Part shown: piece by piece, positions 1-7,990 of the stretch
How the letters are laid out: every line of letters begins with the position of its first letter
Numbering within the stretch: the stretch's first letter is position 1
NCBI GenBank assembly: GCA_963663605.2
Contig: CAXXVF010000002.1
Span: forward strand, 1,240,001-1,304,000
Source of the DNA: Sporobacter sp963663605
Lineage (GTDB): Bacteria; Bacillota; Clostridia; Oscillospirales; Oscillospiraceae
DNA: 64,000 nt
Direction of reading: 5' to 3'
Program-made: the position numbers and the translations under genes
The notes under the pieces: generated by a model
Database searches by the model: none
Told to the model about the DNA's origin: nothing
Seen by the model: the letters and a program-made list of their open reading frames with translations, nothing else

Positions 1-74
1 CCCTCCGATTATTTGTTTATGATTTGATTTTACAGAATAATCATCAATTTAGCAATAACAAAACGGCCTATCTG

Positions 75-1163
75 TCATTTGACGTCAATGCTGTAGCCGC
101 CGACCTGTACGGACGCCACCTCGTCCACAACAAGAATGTCGCGGAAATAAACGTCGAAGTGATACTCGAAGTACCATGTCTTATCAACAACGCCCTCTTG
201 ATATTCATGGATCCCGATGCCCGGTCCGTTATTGGCCGGAAGACAGACGTCGCCGTTAATAAACGTCAGGCTCAGCGTTTTCCGGAATTCTTTGGAATCG
301 AGGTAATCCGTCGTTTTCAACACGCCCCGCAGAGACAGCGGCGACAGCGTCACCGTGCCAATCGTCTCTTCGCCGTCCTTAATATCAAACGTGCGGCTGG
401 CGGCATCATAATCGGCCGTCCAGCTGATGAGAAACGGCCCGTCCACTACGGTGGTTTCCGTTCCGTCCGGAAAGCTTTGTTCAAACGTATCAATCAGGGC
501 GGTCAAAGGCTGGCCCGCCACGGGGATGACCGTTCTCACCGTCAGCTGCATCAGATATGTGATCGTGTTTGAATCCAGGTCGATGTTTTGAATATTGGAC
601 GACAGCGAACCGTCCGTATATCGGTAAGCGTCCAAAAATTCCCGGGCCTGCTCATATGTCATGCCCGCTATATCCGTATAGGTCGTTTCGGCCGTGTAAA
701 ACCACATATCGACAGGATGGATGGCATAATTATCGGCCCGGCCGTCGCCGTTTTGATCCACAAGCGCGCTCAGGTCGACCGATTTGGGAAATGTGACGTC
801 CATGATGAAATACATTGATTTCCCGTCGCCGATGGTCTGGCGGATCTTTAGTGTCGTGTCGCCGCAGACCGAAGTGACGACTTCCGTCTGCACAGCCTCT
901 TCCACCAGCGCCGCTTCCGTCTCGGTCGGCCGGAAAAGCCTGACGAAAATGGGGTCCCAATCGGCAAAGGCGGAGACGACGGCGGCAGCCGACGCCGTCA
1001 GTGCGACGGCGACGACCGCCGCGAGCAATACCGTACGGACGGCGGAGCGCGGGTGGTACGTCTTTTTCGGCACCGGACCGGCGTTCAGCACGCGCCGTTT
1101 CAGGCGTACCTCAAAGCCGTCGGCGGGCTTTAACTGTTGTATCAGAGTTTGATATCGGTTCAT
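75..1163 (-). CDS. DUF4179-type anti-sigma factor
   Basis: Probable membrane-bound anti-sigma factor that holds the ECF sigma factor encoded just upstream. The protein has a short cytoplasmic N-terminus (about residues 1-40), one strongly hydrophobic Ala/Val-rich segment at about 41-66, and a long extracytoplasmic region of beta-rich character typical of DUF4179 proteins. Its ATG overlaps the sigma stop codon (TAATG at 1161-1165) and has GGAGG upstream inside the sigma gene, so the two are translationally coupled. No zinc-binding HxxxCxxC motif is present, unlike the second anti-sigma at 2412. The signal it senses cannot be read from the sequence. Confidence 0.75.
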   Translation of the reverse strand: MNRYQTLIQQLKPADGFEVRLKRRVLNAGPVPKKTYHPRSAVRTVLLAAVVAVALTASAAAVVSAFADWDPIFVRLFRPTETEAALVEEAVQTEVVTSVCGDTTLKIRQTIGDGKSMYFIMDVTFPKSVDLSALVDQNGDGRADNYAIHPVDMWFYTAETTYTDIAGMTYEQAREFLDAYRYTDGSLSSNIQNIDLDSNTITYLMQLTVRTVIPVAGQPLTALIDTFEQSFPDGTETTVVDGPFLISWTADYDAASRTFDIKDGEETIGTVTLSPLSLRGVLKTTDYLDSKEFRKTLSLTFINGDVCLPANNGPGIGIHEYQEGVVDKTWYFEYHFDVYFRDILVVDEVASVQVGGYSIDVK

Positions 1164-1630
1164 TATTCATCCTCCAGCTCAACGCGCAGCATGTCGCGGC
1201 CGCGTTTAAGACGCATTTTAACAGCAGATACGGTCACGCCGAGCACACCGGCTATCTCCTTGACCGCGTACCCTTCATAATAATGCAGATGCAGGACGAC
1301 GCGGTATTTTTGAGGCAGGTTCATGACATCGCTCAGCAGCGCGCTTTGCTCCGGCAGGAATCCGACTTCCCCGGCCGCTTCAAGCGACAGCTCCTTCCGG
1401 CTTTTCTTCCGGAGCATATCCCGGCAGGTATGTACGGCCGCCTTATACATCCAATTCTTTTCATGCGCATCCGACTTGAATTCCGGCGCGCGGTACAGTC
1501 TTTTGATAAAGACGTCCTGCACCGCATCTTCCGCGTCCTGTCGATTCTTAAGCTCAACAAGGCATAAATAATACAGCTTCGCGCCGAACTGCGCGTATGT
1601 TCGCTCGAAGAGTTCTTCCCGGCCAGCCAC
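1163..1630 (-). CDS. ECF-type RNA polymerase sigma factor
   Basis: Sigma-70 family factor of the extracytoplasmic function group, with region 2 in the first half (a DAEDAVQDVF stretch typical of region 2.2) and a region 4 helix-turn-helix near the end (residues reading YAVKEIAGVLGVTVSAVKMRLKR in part). I chose the GTG at 1630 because GAGGTGAT lies about 7 bases upstream; the frame stays open to a TTG at 1651. The gene is followed, with a one-base overlap, by its likely anti-sigma factor. It diverges from a second ECF gene starting at 1927, so two sigma/anti-sigma pairs sit back to back. Confidence 0.85.
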   Translation of the reverse strand: MAGREELFERTYAQFGAKLYYLCLVELKNRQDAEDAVQDVFIKRLYRAPEFKSDAHEKNWMYKAAVHTCRDMLRKKSRKELSLEAAGEVGFLPEQSALLSDVMNLPQKYRVVLHLHYYEGYAVKEIAGVLGVTVSAVKMRLKRGRDMLRVELEDE

Positions 1631-1926
1631 TTCATCACCTCTGATAATCAATACGATCCGGATGTGAAAAAGGTCACATTTTTATTTTACTATAGCATAA
1701 AAGCCCGAACCCGGCGTTTTCAGGTAAAACGAGAGCGTTAATGCCATGAATACCGGAACGTTCCGGCCTTCTTCTGTGAGTTTTCTTATTATCTGCACGG
1801 ATGGTTTGACATCGGCGCAGTGTTATTTTACGATAATTGTAACGGCCCTACCGGGGGACTGTAAAAAATTTTTTATTTTTGTAACGAATCCGTTTGTTTA
1901 AGCACCTATATATAGGAGGTGATTGC
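1631..1926. other. Intergenic region between two divergent ECF sigma genes
   Basis: About 300 bases without a gene. On the minus strand an extended -10-like TGCTATAGT lies near 1691-1699, and a short inverted repeat (ATGTGA...TCACAT, 1662-1679) lies between it and the minus-strand sigma gene. On the plus strand the heptamer TGTAACG occurs twice (1838-1844 and 1880-1886), 42 bases apart, upstream of the plus-strand sigma gene; AAC-containing -35 elements are usual for ECF-controlled promoters, so self-activation is possible. No -10 partner is convincing. Confidence 0.35.
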
Positions 1927-2415
1927 GTGCAAGTAATTGAAAAACTGTACAATGAATATTTTCATACTGTATTCAAGTACTTGTTCTGCATGACAAGCGA
2001 TTCGGATTTATCTGAAGAGCTGACTCAGGAAACCTTCTATCAAGCTATGAAAACCTACGATAATTTTCGGGGCGATTCAAAAGTGTCAACATGGCTTTGT
2101 CAAATTGCAAAGCACCTGTGGCTGAAAGAATGCAAAAAAAGAAAGCGGTATGTTTCCGTCCCGATCGAAGAGCTTTCGGATCATATTCAAGATCGCGGGA
2201 ATATCGAACAGGCGATTTGGGCCGCTGAATCAATGGTTGAACTGTATAAACGGCTTCAAAGCCTGGATGAAAAGACGCGTGAAGTAATGTATTTAAGGCT
2301 TACCGGAGAGTTCAGTTTCCGAGAAATAGGTGAAATATTGAAGAAAAACGAGACATGGGCGCGGGTTACTTTTTACAGAGGCAAACAAAAACTGGTGAAG
2401 GTGGTGCAGGAATGA
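1927..2415 (+). CDS. ECF-type RNA polymerase sigma factor
   Basis: Second ECF sigma factor, about 162 residues. Region 2 contains SEELTQETFYQA, and the C-terminal region 4 contains the helix-turn-helix around FSFREIGEILKKNETWARV. The GTG at 1927 is preferred over an in-frame ATG at 1894 because a near-perfect AGGAGGTGATT sits directly upstream at about 1914-1924. The gene overlaps the next one by four bases (ATGA at 2412-2415), and the downstream product is a zinc-finger anti-sigma factor, so the pair forms a classical regulatory unit. Base composition is more AT-rich than most of the window. Confidence 0.88.
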   Translation: MQVIEKLYNEYFHTVFKYLFCMTSDSDLSEELTQETFYQAMKTYDNFRGDSKVSTWLCQIAKHLWLKECKKRKRYVSVPIEELSDHIQDRGNIEQAIWAAESMVELYKRLQSLDEKTREVMYLRLTGEFSFREIGEILKKNETWARVTFYRGKQKLVKVVQE

Positions 2416-3365
2416 AAAGCAATATGCCATGCAGTATTGTAAAGGATCTGCTTCCGAACTACATTGAAAAAATGACCAGTGATGAGACAAACGGCATTAT
2501 TAAGCAGCACCTGGATACGTGCGCGTCCTGTAAAAAAGAATATGATCAAATGGCTGCCGAAATGGAAAAGCCCGTGGATTTGCCAAAGATCGAATTGAAA
2601 TTTTTAAAAAAAATCAAACGGACAAGGATATTGGCCGCCGTATTATGCATTGCCTTGACAGTGGTTCTGGCCTGTCTGCTCTATACCTCGGAATATCATT
2701 ACACGCTTGATAAAAATGATTTGTCATCCGCTATTACGGATTTCATCACAACTTCTGAGTATGCGTTTGACGCCTATGCACTGGAAACGCAGACAGTCGG
2801 GAGAACGCTGATTGTATCTTTCAAAGACCAGACGCATGGTGATAATTATGGCGTTGCCGTTTTTACAAAGGGCATTAACCAAAAATACCGGATCATAAGC
2901 GCCCGGATTAAGCCTTCCCAATATTCCTCGGTTGTGCAGGTCTTCCCGCTTGAAATCAGAAACGAACGCTATTACGCCGTAAGCGGGTATAGTCTTGTAG
3001 GCAATATCCGCTTTTATGGTCTTGATTATTTTGCATATAAAAATCCGGGCACTCTTTCAGCAGACCGCGTTACACAAACGATTCGGTTCGACGTTAACAA
3101 TCCACAGTTCCTGGAGATTTATCCGGCGGCCGAACTCGATGCGCGCGCTGTTAACACGTCCGGCGATACTTTGTACGACTATCATTTGGTTCGAACGTCT
3201 CTTTATGATGATAACGGCACAGAAATCACAGAGCGTTTTAAAATCGAGGGTTCAGACGTCGAATCGCGCTCTATTGGAAAAGCGGAATTGTTCCTGCTAT
3301 ATGTATATATAGCCATAATTATAGGACTTGGTTTTGTATTCACGCGATATTTCCTGACGAAATAA
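2412..3365 (+). CDS. Zinc-finger anti-sigma factor, membrane protein
   Basis: Predicted anti-sigma factor for the ECF factor at 1927. The N-terminal region carries the anti-sigma zinc motif HLDTCASC (HxxxCxxC, about residues 32-39) inside a region starting with the usual CSIVKDLLPNYIE sequence. A transmembrane helix follows at about residues 72-92, then an extracytoplasmic domain of about 190 residues, and a second hydrophobic segment near the C-terminus, a layout that differs from single-pass family members. The start ATG overlaps the sigma stop. What the outer domain senses is unknown. Confidence 0.8.
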   Translation: MKSNMPCSIVKDLLPNYIEKMTSDETNGIIKQHLDTCASCKKEYDQMAAEMEKPVDLPKIELKFLKKIKRTRILAAVLCIALTVVLACLLYTSEYHYTLDKNDLSSAITDFITTSEYAFDAYALETQTVGRTLIVSFKDQTHGDNYGVAVFTKGINQKYRIISARIKPSQYSSVVQVFPLEIRNERYYAVSGYSLVGNIRFYGLDYFAYKNPGTLSADRVTQTIRFDVNNPQFLEIYPAAELDARAVNTSGDTLYDYHLVRTSLYDDNGTEITERFKIEGSDVESRSIGKAELFLLYVYIAIIIGLGFVFTRYFLTK

Positions 3366-3412
3366 GAATAAACTCTCATTCAGTATTACCCTGTTGGCAT
3401 CCATACCCCAAA

Positions 3413-3476
3413 GAAAAAAATGCACGCACCTTATCTTGAAAACGTTGAACATCAGATAGGGTATGTGCATTTTTGT
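3413..3476. terminator. Bidirectional intrinsic terminator
   Basis: A 17-base imperfect inverted repeat (ATGCACGCACCTTATCT and AGATAGGGTATGTGCAT) lies between a run of seven A on the left and TTTTT on the right. It can end transcription of the anti-sigma gene on the plus strand, and of the methyltransferase gene arriving from the right on the minus strand. Confidence 0.7.
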
Positions 3477-3481
3477 CTAAA

Positions 3482-3543
3482 TTGCTCTCCCGCCTTTGAA
3501 GGCTCAGCCGGTCGGCGATCATGGCGATGAACTCGCTGTTCGT
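3482..3543 (-). pseudogene. Detached 3'-end fragment of spo0A (62-bp repeat copy)
   Basis: These 62 bases are identical to 6659-6720, the last 20 or so codons of spo0A, in the same orientation. The match stops one codon before the spo0A stop on one side and at the TNSEF codons on the other. There is no start codon, no promoter and no stop at the end, so the fragment is not a gene. It bounds, together with the intact spo0A end, a segment holding the methyltransferase and regulator genes. Confidence 0.9.
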
Positions 3544-3612
3544 TAATCTTTAAAAGCTTTGATATACCTTAATATTATTCGAATCCTTTCCAATAAATCT
3601 TAAAACAATAAC

Positions 3613-4758
3613 CTAGTCATAATTCTGAAACGCAATACGGCTGCATTCGTAAACGTAATTGACGAATTTCTGGAAAGCAGGCTGGGCAAAGTCCGGGTCA
3701 TAGGCAAACATGGAACCGACGCGGCAATCCTTATATCTGTCCACCCAATCCTGCGCGATTTTTTTCAGTTCATCATCCGTTCCGTCAAGAGGTATCGGGG
3801 GGTTTCCTACGCCAATAACGATTGGCTCATCCTTATACTTTTGAGCCAGCATGTCCTGATCGTTTATTCTAGGCTGGCCGCACCACATATCTACCCCCGC
3901 TTCTATCATGACGGGAACAAGCATTTCCGCCTTGCCGCAGCAATGCTGCTCAAAATACATACCGCGTTTATGCGCGGACGCTACGAGCCGCTTCATATAC
4001 GGAAGAAGCATTTCTCTTGCCGTATCCGCCGAGAAGAACGGCCCCTTCTGATGCGCCCAATCATCATGTACATACACGCAGTCAATATCATAAATCGCGG
4101 CCATTCGTCCTAAATAATCATCGTATAAGTCGCACAACCGGTCAAAAAACCTGTGGACGCCTTCTTTCTGGTCGTCGTCCACAAGCGCTATAGCCGCATT
4201 GTCTACATCCATGAGACACATCAGCCGTTCCCAAAGGCTCATCTGAAGACCCAACAAAGTCAACTTATCCGTTTTCAGGTATTCCCGGTTCTCTTCCTTG
4301 TAGAGCTCCCAGTCCATGTCATCGAGGTTCGGCATGCTGACGTAATCTTCCCAGCGGTTAATGTCCTTGATTTTGGGATTGCCCGGTCTTACGGTCGCCC
4401 CGGAAATCGCGTATTCCCACTCCCAGTCCAGGTCAAACCAGCTGCTGTGCGTAACCTTCCCAAAGGTGTCGTAATCAACGCTCGGACCGCCGTCGAAAAT
4501 CTGGTGATTGGCGACATTGTCGGGGTTGATCCGCGGCCTGAATTGAAGCTGGTCGCAGAAGATCCAGCCCGTTGAGGGAATCCAATACGGCTTCTTCCCA
4601 TCCAGCAGCAGCTTCCAGTTCTCACGTACGGATATCGGCTTATTGAGCTTAGGGGTCTCCGGTATGGTGATTTGCGTTCCGACAACCGCAAATCTTTCAA
4701 TTCCCGGATACATTCCCACGACCTTGAATTCATCTTCGCTAAATACGGGCCTTGCCAT
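3613..4758 (-). CDS. UroD/MtaA-family corrinoid-dependent methyltransferase-like protein
   Basis: Protein of 381 residues in the uroporphyrinogen decarboxylase superfamily, closer to the MtaA/CmuA-type methyltransferases than to HemE. It has the zinc-binding H-x-C-G motif (H272-C-C274-G) in the C-terminal half and an HDDW...FFS stretch at about 231-243 that is shared with the second family member at 29235. Such enzymes usually move methyl groups between a corrinoid protein and a cofactor; no corrinoid protein gene is nearby, so the substrate is unknown. Start ATG at 4758 follows GGAGG with 8-base spacing; an upstream in-frame extension is ignored. It diverges from a PucR-like regulator and lies inside a segment flanked by spo0A repeats. 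Confidence 0.75.
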   Translation of the reverse strand: MARPVFSEDEFKVVGMYPGIERFAVVGTQITIPETPKLNKPISVRENWKLLLDGKKPYWIPSTGWIFCDQLQFRPRINPDNVANHQIFDGGPSVDYDTFGKVTHSSWFDLDWEWEYAISGATVRPGNPKIKDINRWEDYVSMPNLDDMDWELYKEENREYLKTDKLTLLGLQMSLWERLMCLMDVDNAAIALVDDDQKEGVHRFFDRLCDLYDDYLGRMAAIYDIDCVYVHDDWAHQKGPFFSADTAREMLLPYMKRLVASAHKRGMYFEQHCCGKAEMLVPVMIEAGVDMWCGQPRINDQDMLAQKYKDEPIVIGVGNPPIPLDGTDDELKKIAQDWVDRYKDCRVGSMFAYDPDFAQPAFQKFVNYVYECSRIAFQNYD

Positions 4759-4837
4759 AAAATATTCCTCCATACAATTCACATTCATTGTAATTGTTAA
4801 ATCCACATACATTCTAGCGATGATTCAGCGTGCGGAC

Positions 4838-4891
4838 AATACTACAAAAGGATTGCTTTTATCAGCTGCATAGAATACAATTTGTAGTATT
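4838..4891. promoter_or_regulatory. Candidate operator: 11-bp perfect inverted repeat
   Basis: AATACTACAAA at 4838-4848 is repeated as its exact reverse complement TTTGTAGTATT at 4881-4891. The centres are 43 bases apart, close to four turns of the helix, so a dimeric or looping regulator could bind both on one face. It lies in the divergent space between the methyltransferase gene and the PucR-like regulator gene, which is the natural candidate to bind it. Confidence 0.5.
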
Positions 4892-4918
4892 ACAAAACAT
4901 GCAGGAGGCTTGCACCCT

Positions 4919-6484
4919 ATGCTGTTACATGGAGATTTGCTTTTTTACTGGATTCACAAGAAATATCCCAATTCGAATCATTTCTCCGACCGATTGTCAC
5001 AAAACAATCGAGTGAACCGGCCAATGTTCTGGAGCACGGCGGAAAAAATGTGCGGACATTTGGTCGTCATTGATCCCGCCCAAATTGAACAAATTGTACA
5101 CCATTACGAAAATACGATCTTTATCTGTGCGGGCTGCAATGAAAAACAGATGGGAAGCAGCCGCAACGAATACATCGTGATAGAAAATCGGGTTCCGTTA
5201 ACGCATGTTCTCAATATGCTTCTTGAAATATTTGATATGTTTCTGGAATGGGAAGCGGCTCTGGAGAAAGCCGTGAATCGATTACTGAGTTATAACGCCA
5301 TTATCGGCAGCTGTGACATGCTGCTGGAAGAACCGCTGGCGCTGGTGGATTCAAAATTTCGATATATCAGCTACTCAAAGCGTCTGGCATCCGAAAACGG
5401 ATATGAAGAAAAATATGTGGAAGACAACAAATACTTGTCTCTGGAAGTCATCAATCAGCTGACCGCGATGCCGGATTATAACAGGCTGGAAGAGATACAG
5501 GATGTTTTTCAATATGTATGCGTTGAAAGTTTTCTGCACAAGAATATTTACAGCAATCAGATATATGTCGGAAGAATGTCGATCCCTTTTACAAAGGATA
5601 CCGTAAAAAACGCCTATTATAAGCAGATCCTATTGATCATTGCACAATATGTGGAATCGCTGTATGCCAAACTGGGGTCCTTCCGGCATCAGAAATCCAG
5701 TGACAACAAATTCAACCAGATCCTCAACTGCCTGCTCAACGGAACCGCGGTCGAGCAGGGGTCGCTGCACAACCTGCTCGTCAACAGAGGGTACAGCCAA
5801 AACGATCAATACTATCTGATTCAAATAAAGTCACATTTCACGAATAATGAAAGCAAGCTGGGAGCCGCGTTGACCTCACAGCTGGAGGATCTGTGGCCGG
5901 AAACCTGCTGCATCGTCTATCAGCAAAAACTCATAGTCCTGATCAACAAAACAAAATACGAAAGCAAATCGAAAAAGCTGTTCACACAGGAGCTCGCCTA
6001 TTTCTTAAGGGAAGGCCTGCTTCTGGCAGGGATAAGCCGTAAATTCAGCAATCTGATATATATCCAGGCAGCTTATCGTCAGACCGATATTGCCCTGGAG
6101 GTGGGCGGAAGGACAAATCCTATGTATTGGTATTTCAGATTTGATAATTATGCATATTGGTATCTGCTCCGCAACGGATATCAGAATTTTCTTCCCGAAC
6201 AGGTATGTGACGTTTCCATCAATATCCTGCGGGAATACGACGTTAAAAATAACACGGAACTTAATGACACGCTGCGGACCTATATCCGGTTTCATTACAA
6301 CGCCTTATCCACTTCCCGAGAGCTGTGCATCGCCAGAAGCACCTTCTTAAAGCGCCTGGAGCGCATTCATACGCTGACCGATATCGATTTCAGCAATCAC
6401 CAACGGCGTATATACCTGGCGCTCTCTTATGAGATTTTTGAACAATACGGCGCCGATACGAAGGGCGTTGGGGGAAAATACTGA
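4919..6484 (+). CDS. PucR/CdaR-like transcriptional regulator
   Basis: Protein of 521 residues whose last 60 or so residues match the PucR C-terminal helix-turn-helix (LNDTLRTYIRFHYN followed by STSRELCIARSTFLKRLERI). The middle part has the alpha/beta look of the GGDEF-derived fold found in these regulators, and the N-terminal part is a probable ligand-sensing domain. The start ATG at 4919 follows AGGAGG at 4903-4908. It diverges from the methyltransferase gene and probably controls it in response to the methyl donor. Codon use is more AT-rich than that of the surrounding sporulation genes, in line with acquisition as a unit. Confidence 0.75.
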   Translation: MLLHGDLLFYWIHKKYPNSNHFSDRLSQNNRVNRPMFWSTAEKMCGHLVVIDPAQIEQIVHHYENTIFICAGCNEKQMGSSRNEYIVIENRVPLTHVLNMLLEIFDMFLEWEAALEKAVNRLLSYNAIIGSCDMLLEEPLALVDSKFRYISYSKRLASENGYEEKYVEDNKYLSLEVINQLTAMPDYNRLEEIQDVFQYVCVESFLHKNIYSNQIYVGRMSIPFTKDTVKNAYYKQILLIIAQYVESLYAKLGSFRHQKSSDNKFNQILNCLLNGTAVEQGSLHNLLVNRGYSQNDQYYLIQIKSHFTNNESKLGAALTSQLEDLWPETCCIVYQQKLIVLINKTKYESKSKKLFTQELAYFLREGLLLAGISRKFSNLIYIQAAYRQTDIALEVGGRTNPMYWYFRFDNYAYWYLLRNGYQNFLPEQVCDVSINILREYDVKNNTELNDTLRTYIRFHYNALSTSRELCIARSTFLKRLERIHTLTDIDFSNHQRRIYLALSYEIFEQYGADTKGVGGKY

Positions 6485-6547
6485 GCACAGTTATTTATTG
6501 TTCAACTGCTTAACATTTATAGTCTTCACGCAGCTTCGCCTGCTTTT

Positions 6548-6606
6548 GGATATAATAAACGCCCCTTATATATTGGCATTGTGTTTGCCAATATATAAGG
6601 GGCGTT
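6548..6606 (-). terminator. Terminator of spo0A: 21-bp perfect stem
   Basis: A perfect 21-bp inverted repeat (6558-6578 with 6586-6606, 7-base loop) ends, read on the minus strand, in GGGGCGTTTATTATAT. The U-rich tail is on the minus strand side, so it serves spo0A; read on the plus strand it is followed by GTCAGCC and is a weak terminator for the regulator gene. Confidence 0.75.
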
Positions 6607-6654
6607 GTCAGCCTTATACGAGGAGATTATCTTTTTTGCAGCTCTGCAGAATAT

Positions 6655-7443
6655 TTATTTGCTCTCCCGCCTTTGAAGGCTCAGCCGGTCGGCGATCATG
6701 GCGATGAACTCGCTGTTCGTCGGCTTGCCCTTGATGTTTGACACCGTATACCCGAAGAACTTCTGCAGGGTCTCGAGGTCTCCCCTGTCCCACGCCACCT
6801 CGATGGCATGGCGAATGGCCCGCTCCACACGGCTGGGCGTCGTGGCGTACTTCTTGGCGACCGTCGGATACAGCACCTTCGTCACGGCGTTTATGATATC
6901 CATATCGTTGATTGTCAGTATGATCGCTTCTCGCAGATACTGATACCCTTTGATGTGTGCCGGCACGCCGATTTCATGGATAATCTCTGTTACGAGGCTT
7001 TCCAGGCTTTGCTCCTGCCGCGTCGGTTTCACCGACGTGGCGACCACCGTGCCTGTCTGGCGCATTTTGCCGGACACCATACGGATCCGTGTCAGGAGTG
7101 CGGGAATGTCACATGGCTTCTGCATAAAATAGGACGCTCCGAGATTTGACGCTTCCATCAGCGTATGTTCGCTTGAAAATCCTGAAATAATAATGACGGC
7201 CGGCCTCTCGCTGTCCGGCAGTTCGGAGATTTTCTCAAGCACCGCCAACCCGTCCAGACCCGTCAGAATCAGGTCTGTCAGCAAGACGTCCGGTTTTTCC
7301 GTCTGGACGAGGGAATATGCCTTCAGTCCGTCTCCAGTGCAGCCAGCAACTTCAAAATCACCTTCGGCAGTCAGGATCTCATACAGCAGCATCCTGTACT
7401 CTTCTCCGGCATCGGCAATAATGACCCGCGTTTTATTCTCCAT
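6655..7443 (-). CDS. spo0A: Stage 0 sporulation protein A, master sporulation regulator
   Basis: Response regulator of 262 residues that, when phosphorylated, switches on entry into sporulation. The receiver domain spans about residues 4-125 with phospho-acceptor D57 (LLTDLIL) and the conserved lysine K109 (QKP). The DNA-binding domain covers about 150-262 and has the conserved HEIGVPAHIKGYQYLREAI stretch. The acidic pocket is unusual: the normal Asp-Asp pair is D11-A12 here, so one metal-binding Asp is missing. The start follows AGGAGATACG. The last 62 bases are duplicated at 3482-3543. A sigma-A-like promoter is at 7515-7543. Confidence 0.95.
   Translation of the reverse strand: MENKTRVIIADAGEEYRMLLYEILTAEGDFEVAGCTGDGLKAYSLVQTEKPDVLLTDLILTGLDGLAVLEKISELPDSERPAVIIISGFSSEHTLMEASNLGASYFMQKPCDIPALLTRIRMVSGKMRQTGTVVATSVKPTRQEQSLESLVTEIIHEIGVPAHIKGYQYLREAIILTINDMDIINAVTKVLYPTVAKKYATTPSRVERAIRHAIEVAWDRGDLETLQKFFGYTVSNIKGKPTNSEFIAMIADRLSLQRRESK
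6659..6720 (-). repeat. 62-bp direct repeat, intact copy inside spo0A
   Basis: Identical to 3482-3543. This copy is part of the intact spo0A reading frame and, together with the left copy, brackets the 3.1-kb methyltransferase/regulator module like the two ends of an inserted element. Confidence 0.9.
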
Positions 7444-7514
7444 CGTATCTCCTCCGTAATTGATTTTTCATCACGGCATTGCAACTTATCTTTTTATCTG
7501 CGGCCTTGTCTAAC

Positions 7515-7543
7515 AATCTAGCACAATCAGACGTCATTTGCAA
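7515..7543 (-). promoter_or_regulatory. Sigma-A-type promoter of spo0A, with a possible 0A box
   Basis: On the minus strand TTGCAA (7538-7543) and TAGATT (7515-7520) are separated by 17 bases. Just downstream, at 7506-7513, TTGTCTAA on the plus strand differs by one base from the core Spo0A recognition sequence TTGTCGAA, which would allow self-control. The box call is weak. Confidence 0.5.
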
Positions 7544-7563
7544 GTATAAAATGGAAAATTTTT

Positions 7564-7824
7564 CTATATTTTTCCTTTCGGGTTGCCATCTATCAGATAG
7601 TCATATGAAACCTGAAATATAGAAGCGAGCGCGTGCAGCTCCAGATCTGTAACGTATCTTTTATTTGTTTCTATCCGCGTTATGACGTTTTTGTCCATGT
7701 CGACGCCGTTGAGCTGAAGCTGATAGGCCAACGCACGCTGAGACAGACCATACCGCCTTCTCAGCGTGCGGAGTCTTGTTGAGATAAGGTTCTTCTCGCC
7801 GTTTTCCCCGCATGGCTTGGGCAT
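7564..7824 (-). CDS. Small XRE-family helix-turn-helix regulator
   Basis: Protein of 86 residues made almost only of a Cro/C1-type helix-turn-helix (about residues 14-78: TRLRTLRRRYGLSQRALAYQ onward, ending in the typical SYDYLIDG). A good GGGAGGG site precedes the ATG. Its own sigma-A-type promoter lies at 7872-7900. It sits between spo0A and a cell-wall endopeptidase gene on the same strand; target genes are unknown. Confidence 0.8.
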   Translation of the reverse strand: MPKPCGENGEKNLISTRLRTLRRRYGLSQRALAYQLQLNGVDMDKNVITRIETNKRYVTDLELHALASIFQVSYDYLIDGNPKGKI

Positions 7825-7871
7825 AGCAAATCCCTCCCTTCTTCCCGCTTTTCTACATTTATAGACTATAA

Positions 7872-7900
7872 TTTATAACAATCTATACCATTTTTTGCAA
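7872..7900 (-). promoter_or_regulatory. Sigma-A-type promoter of the XRE gene
   Basis: TTGCAA (7895-7900), a 17-base spacer and TATAAA (7872-7877) on the minus strand. The sequence 7860-7887 contains TATAGA and TCTATA as an inverted repeat around the -10, a possible site for self-repression. Confidence 0.55.
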
Positions 7901-7990
7901 CATTCGGTTGTGATATTGATACTATTTAGCTTTTTCTGACATTTTTCGTCACACTTTATTCATTTGTTTTATAAATATTCATTAGGTTGC

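Noticed and set aside
4643..5015. Small plus-strand frames (4643-4873, 4830-5015) around the divergent promoter
   Set aside because: They overlap the methyltransferase and regulator genes and lack start signals.
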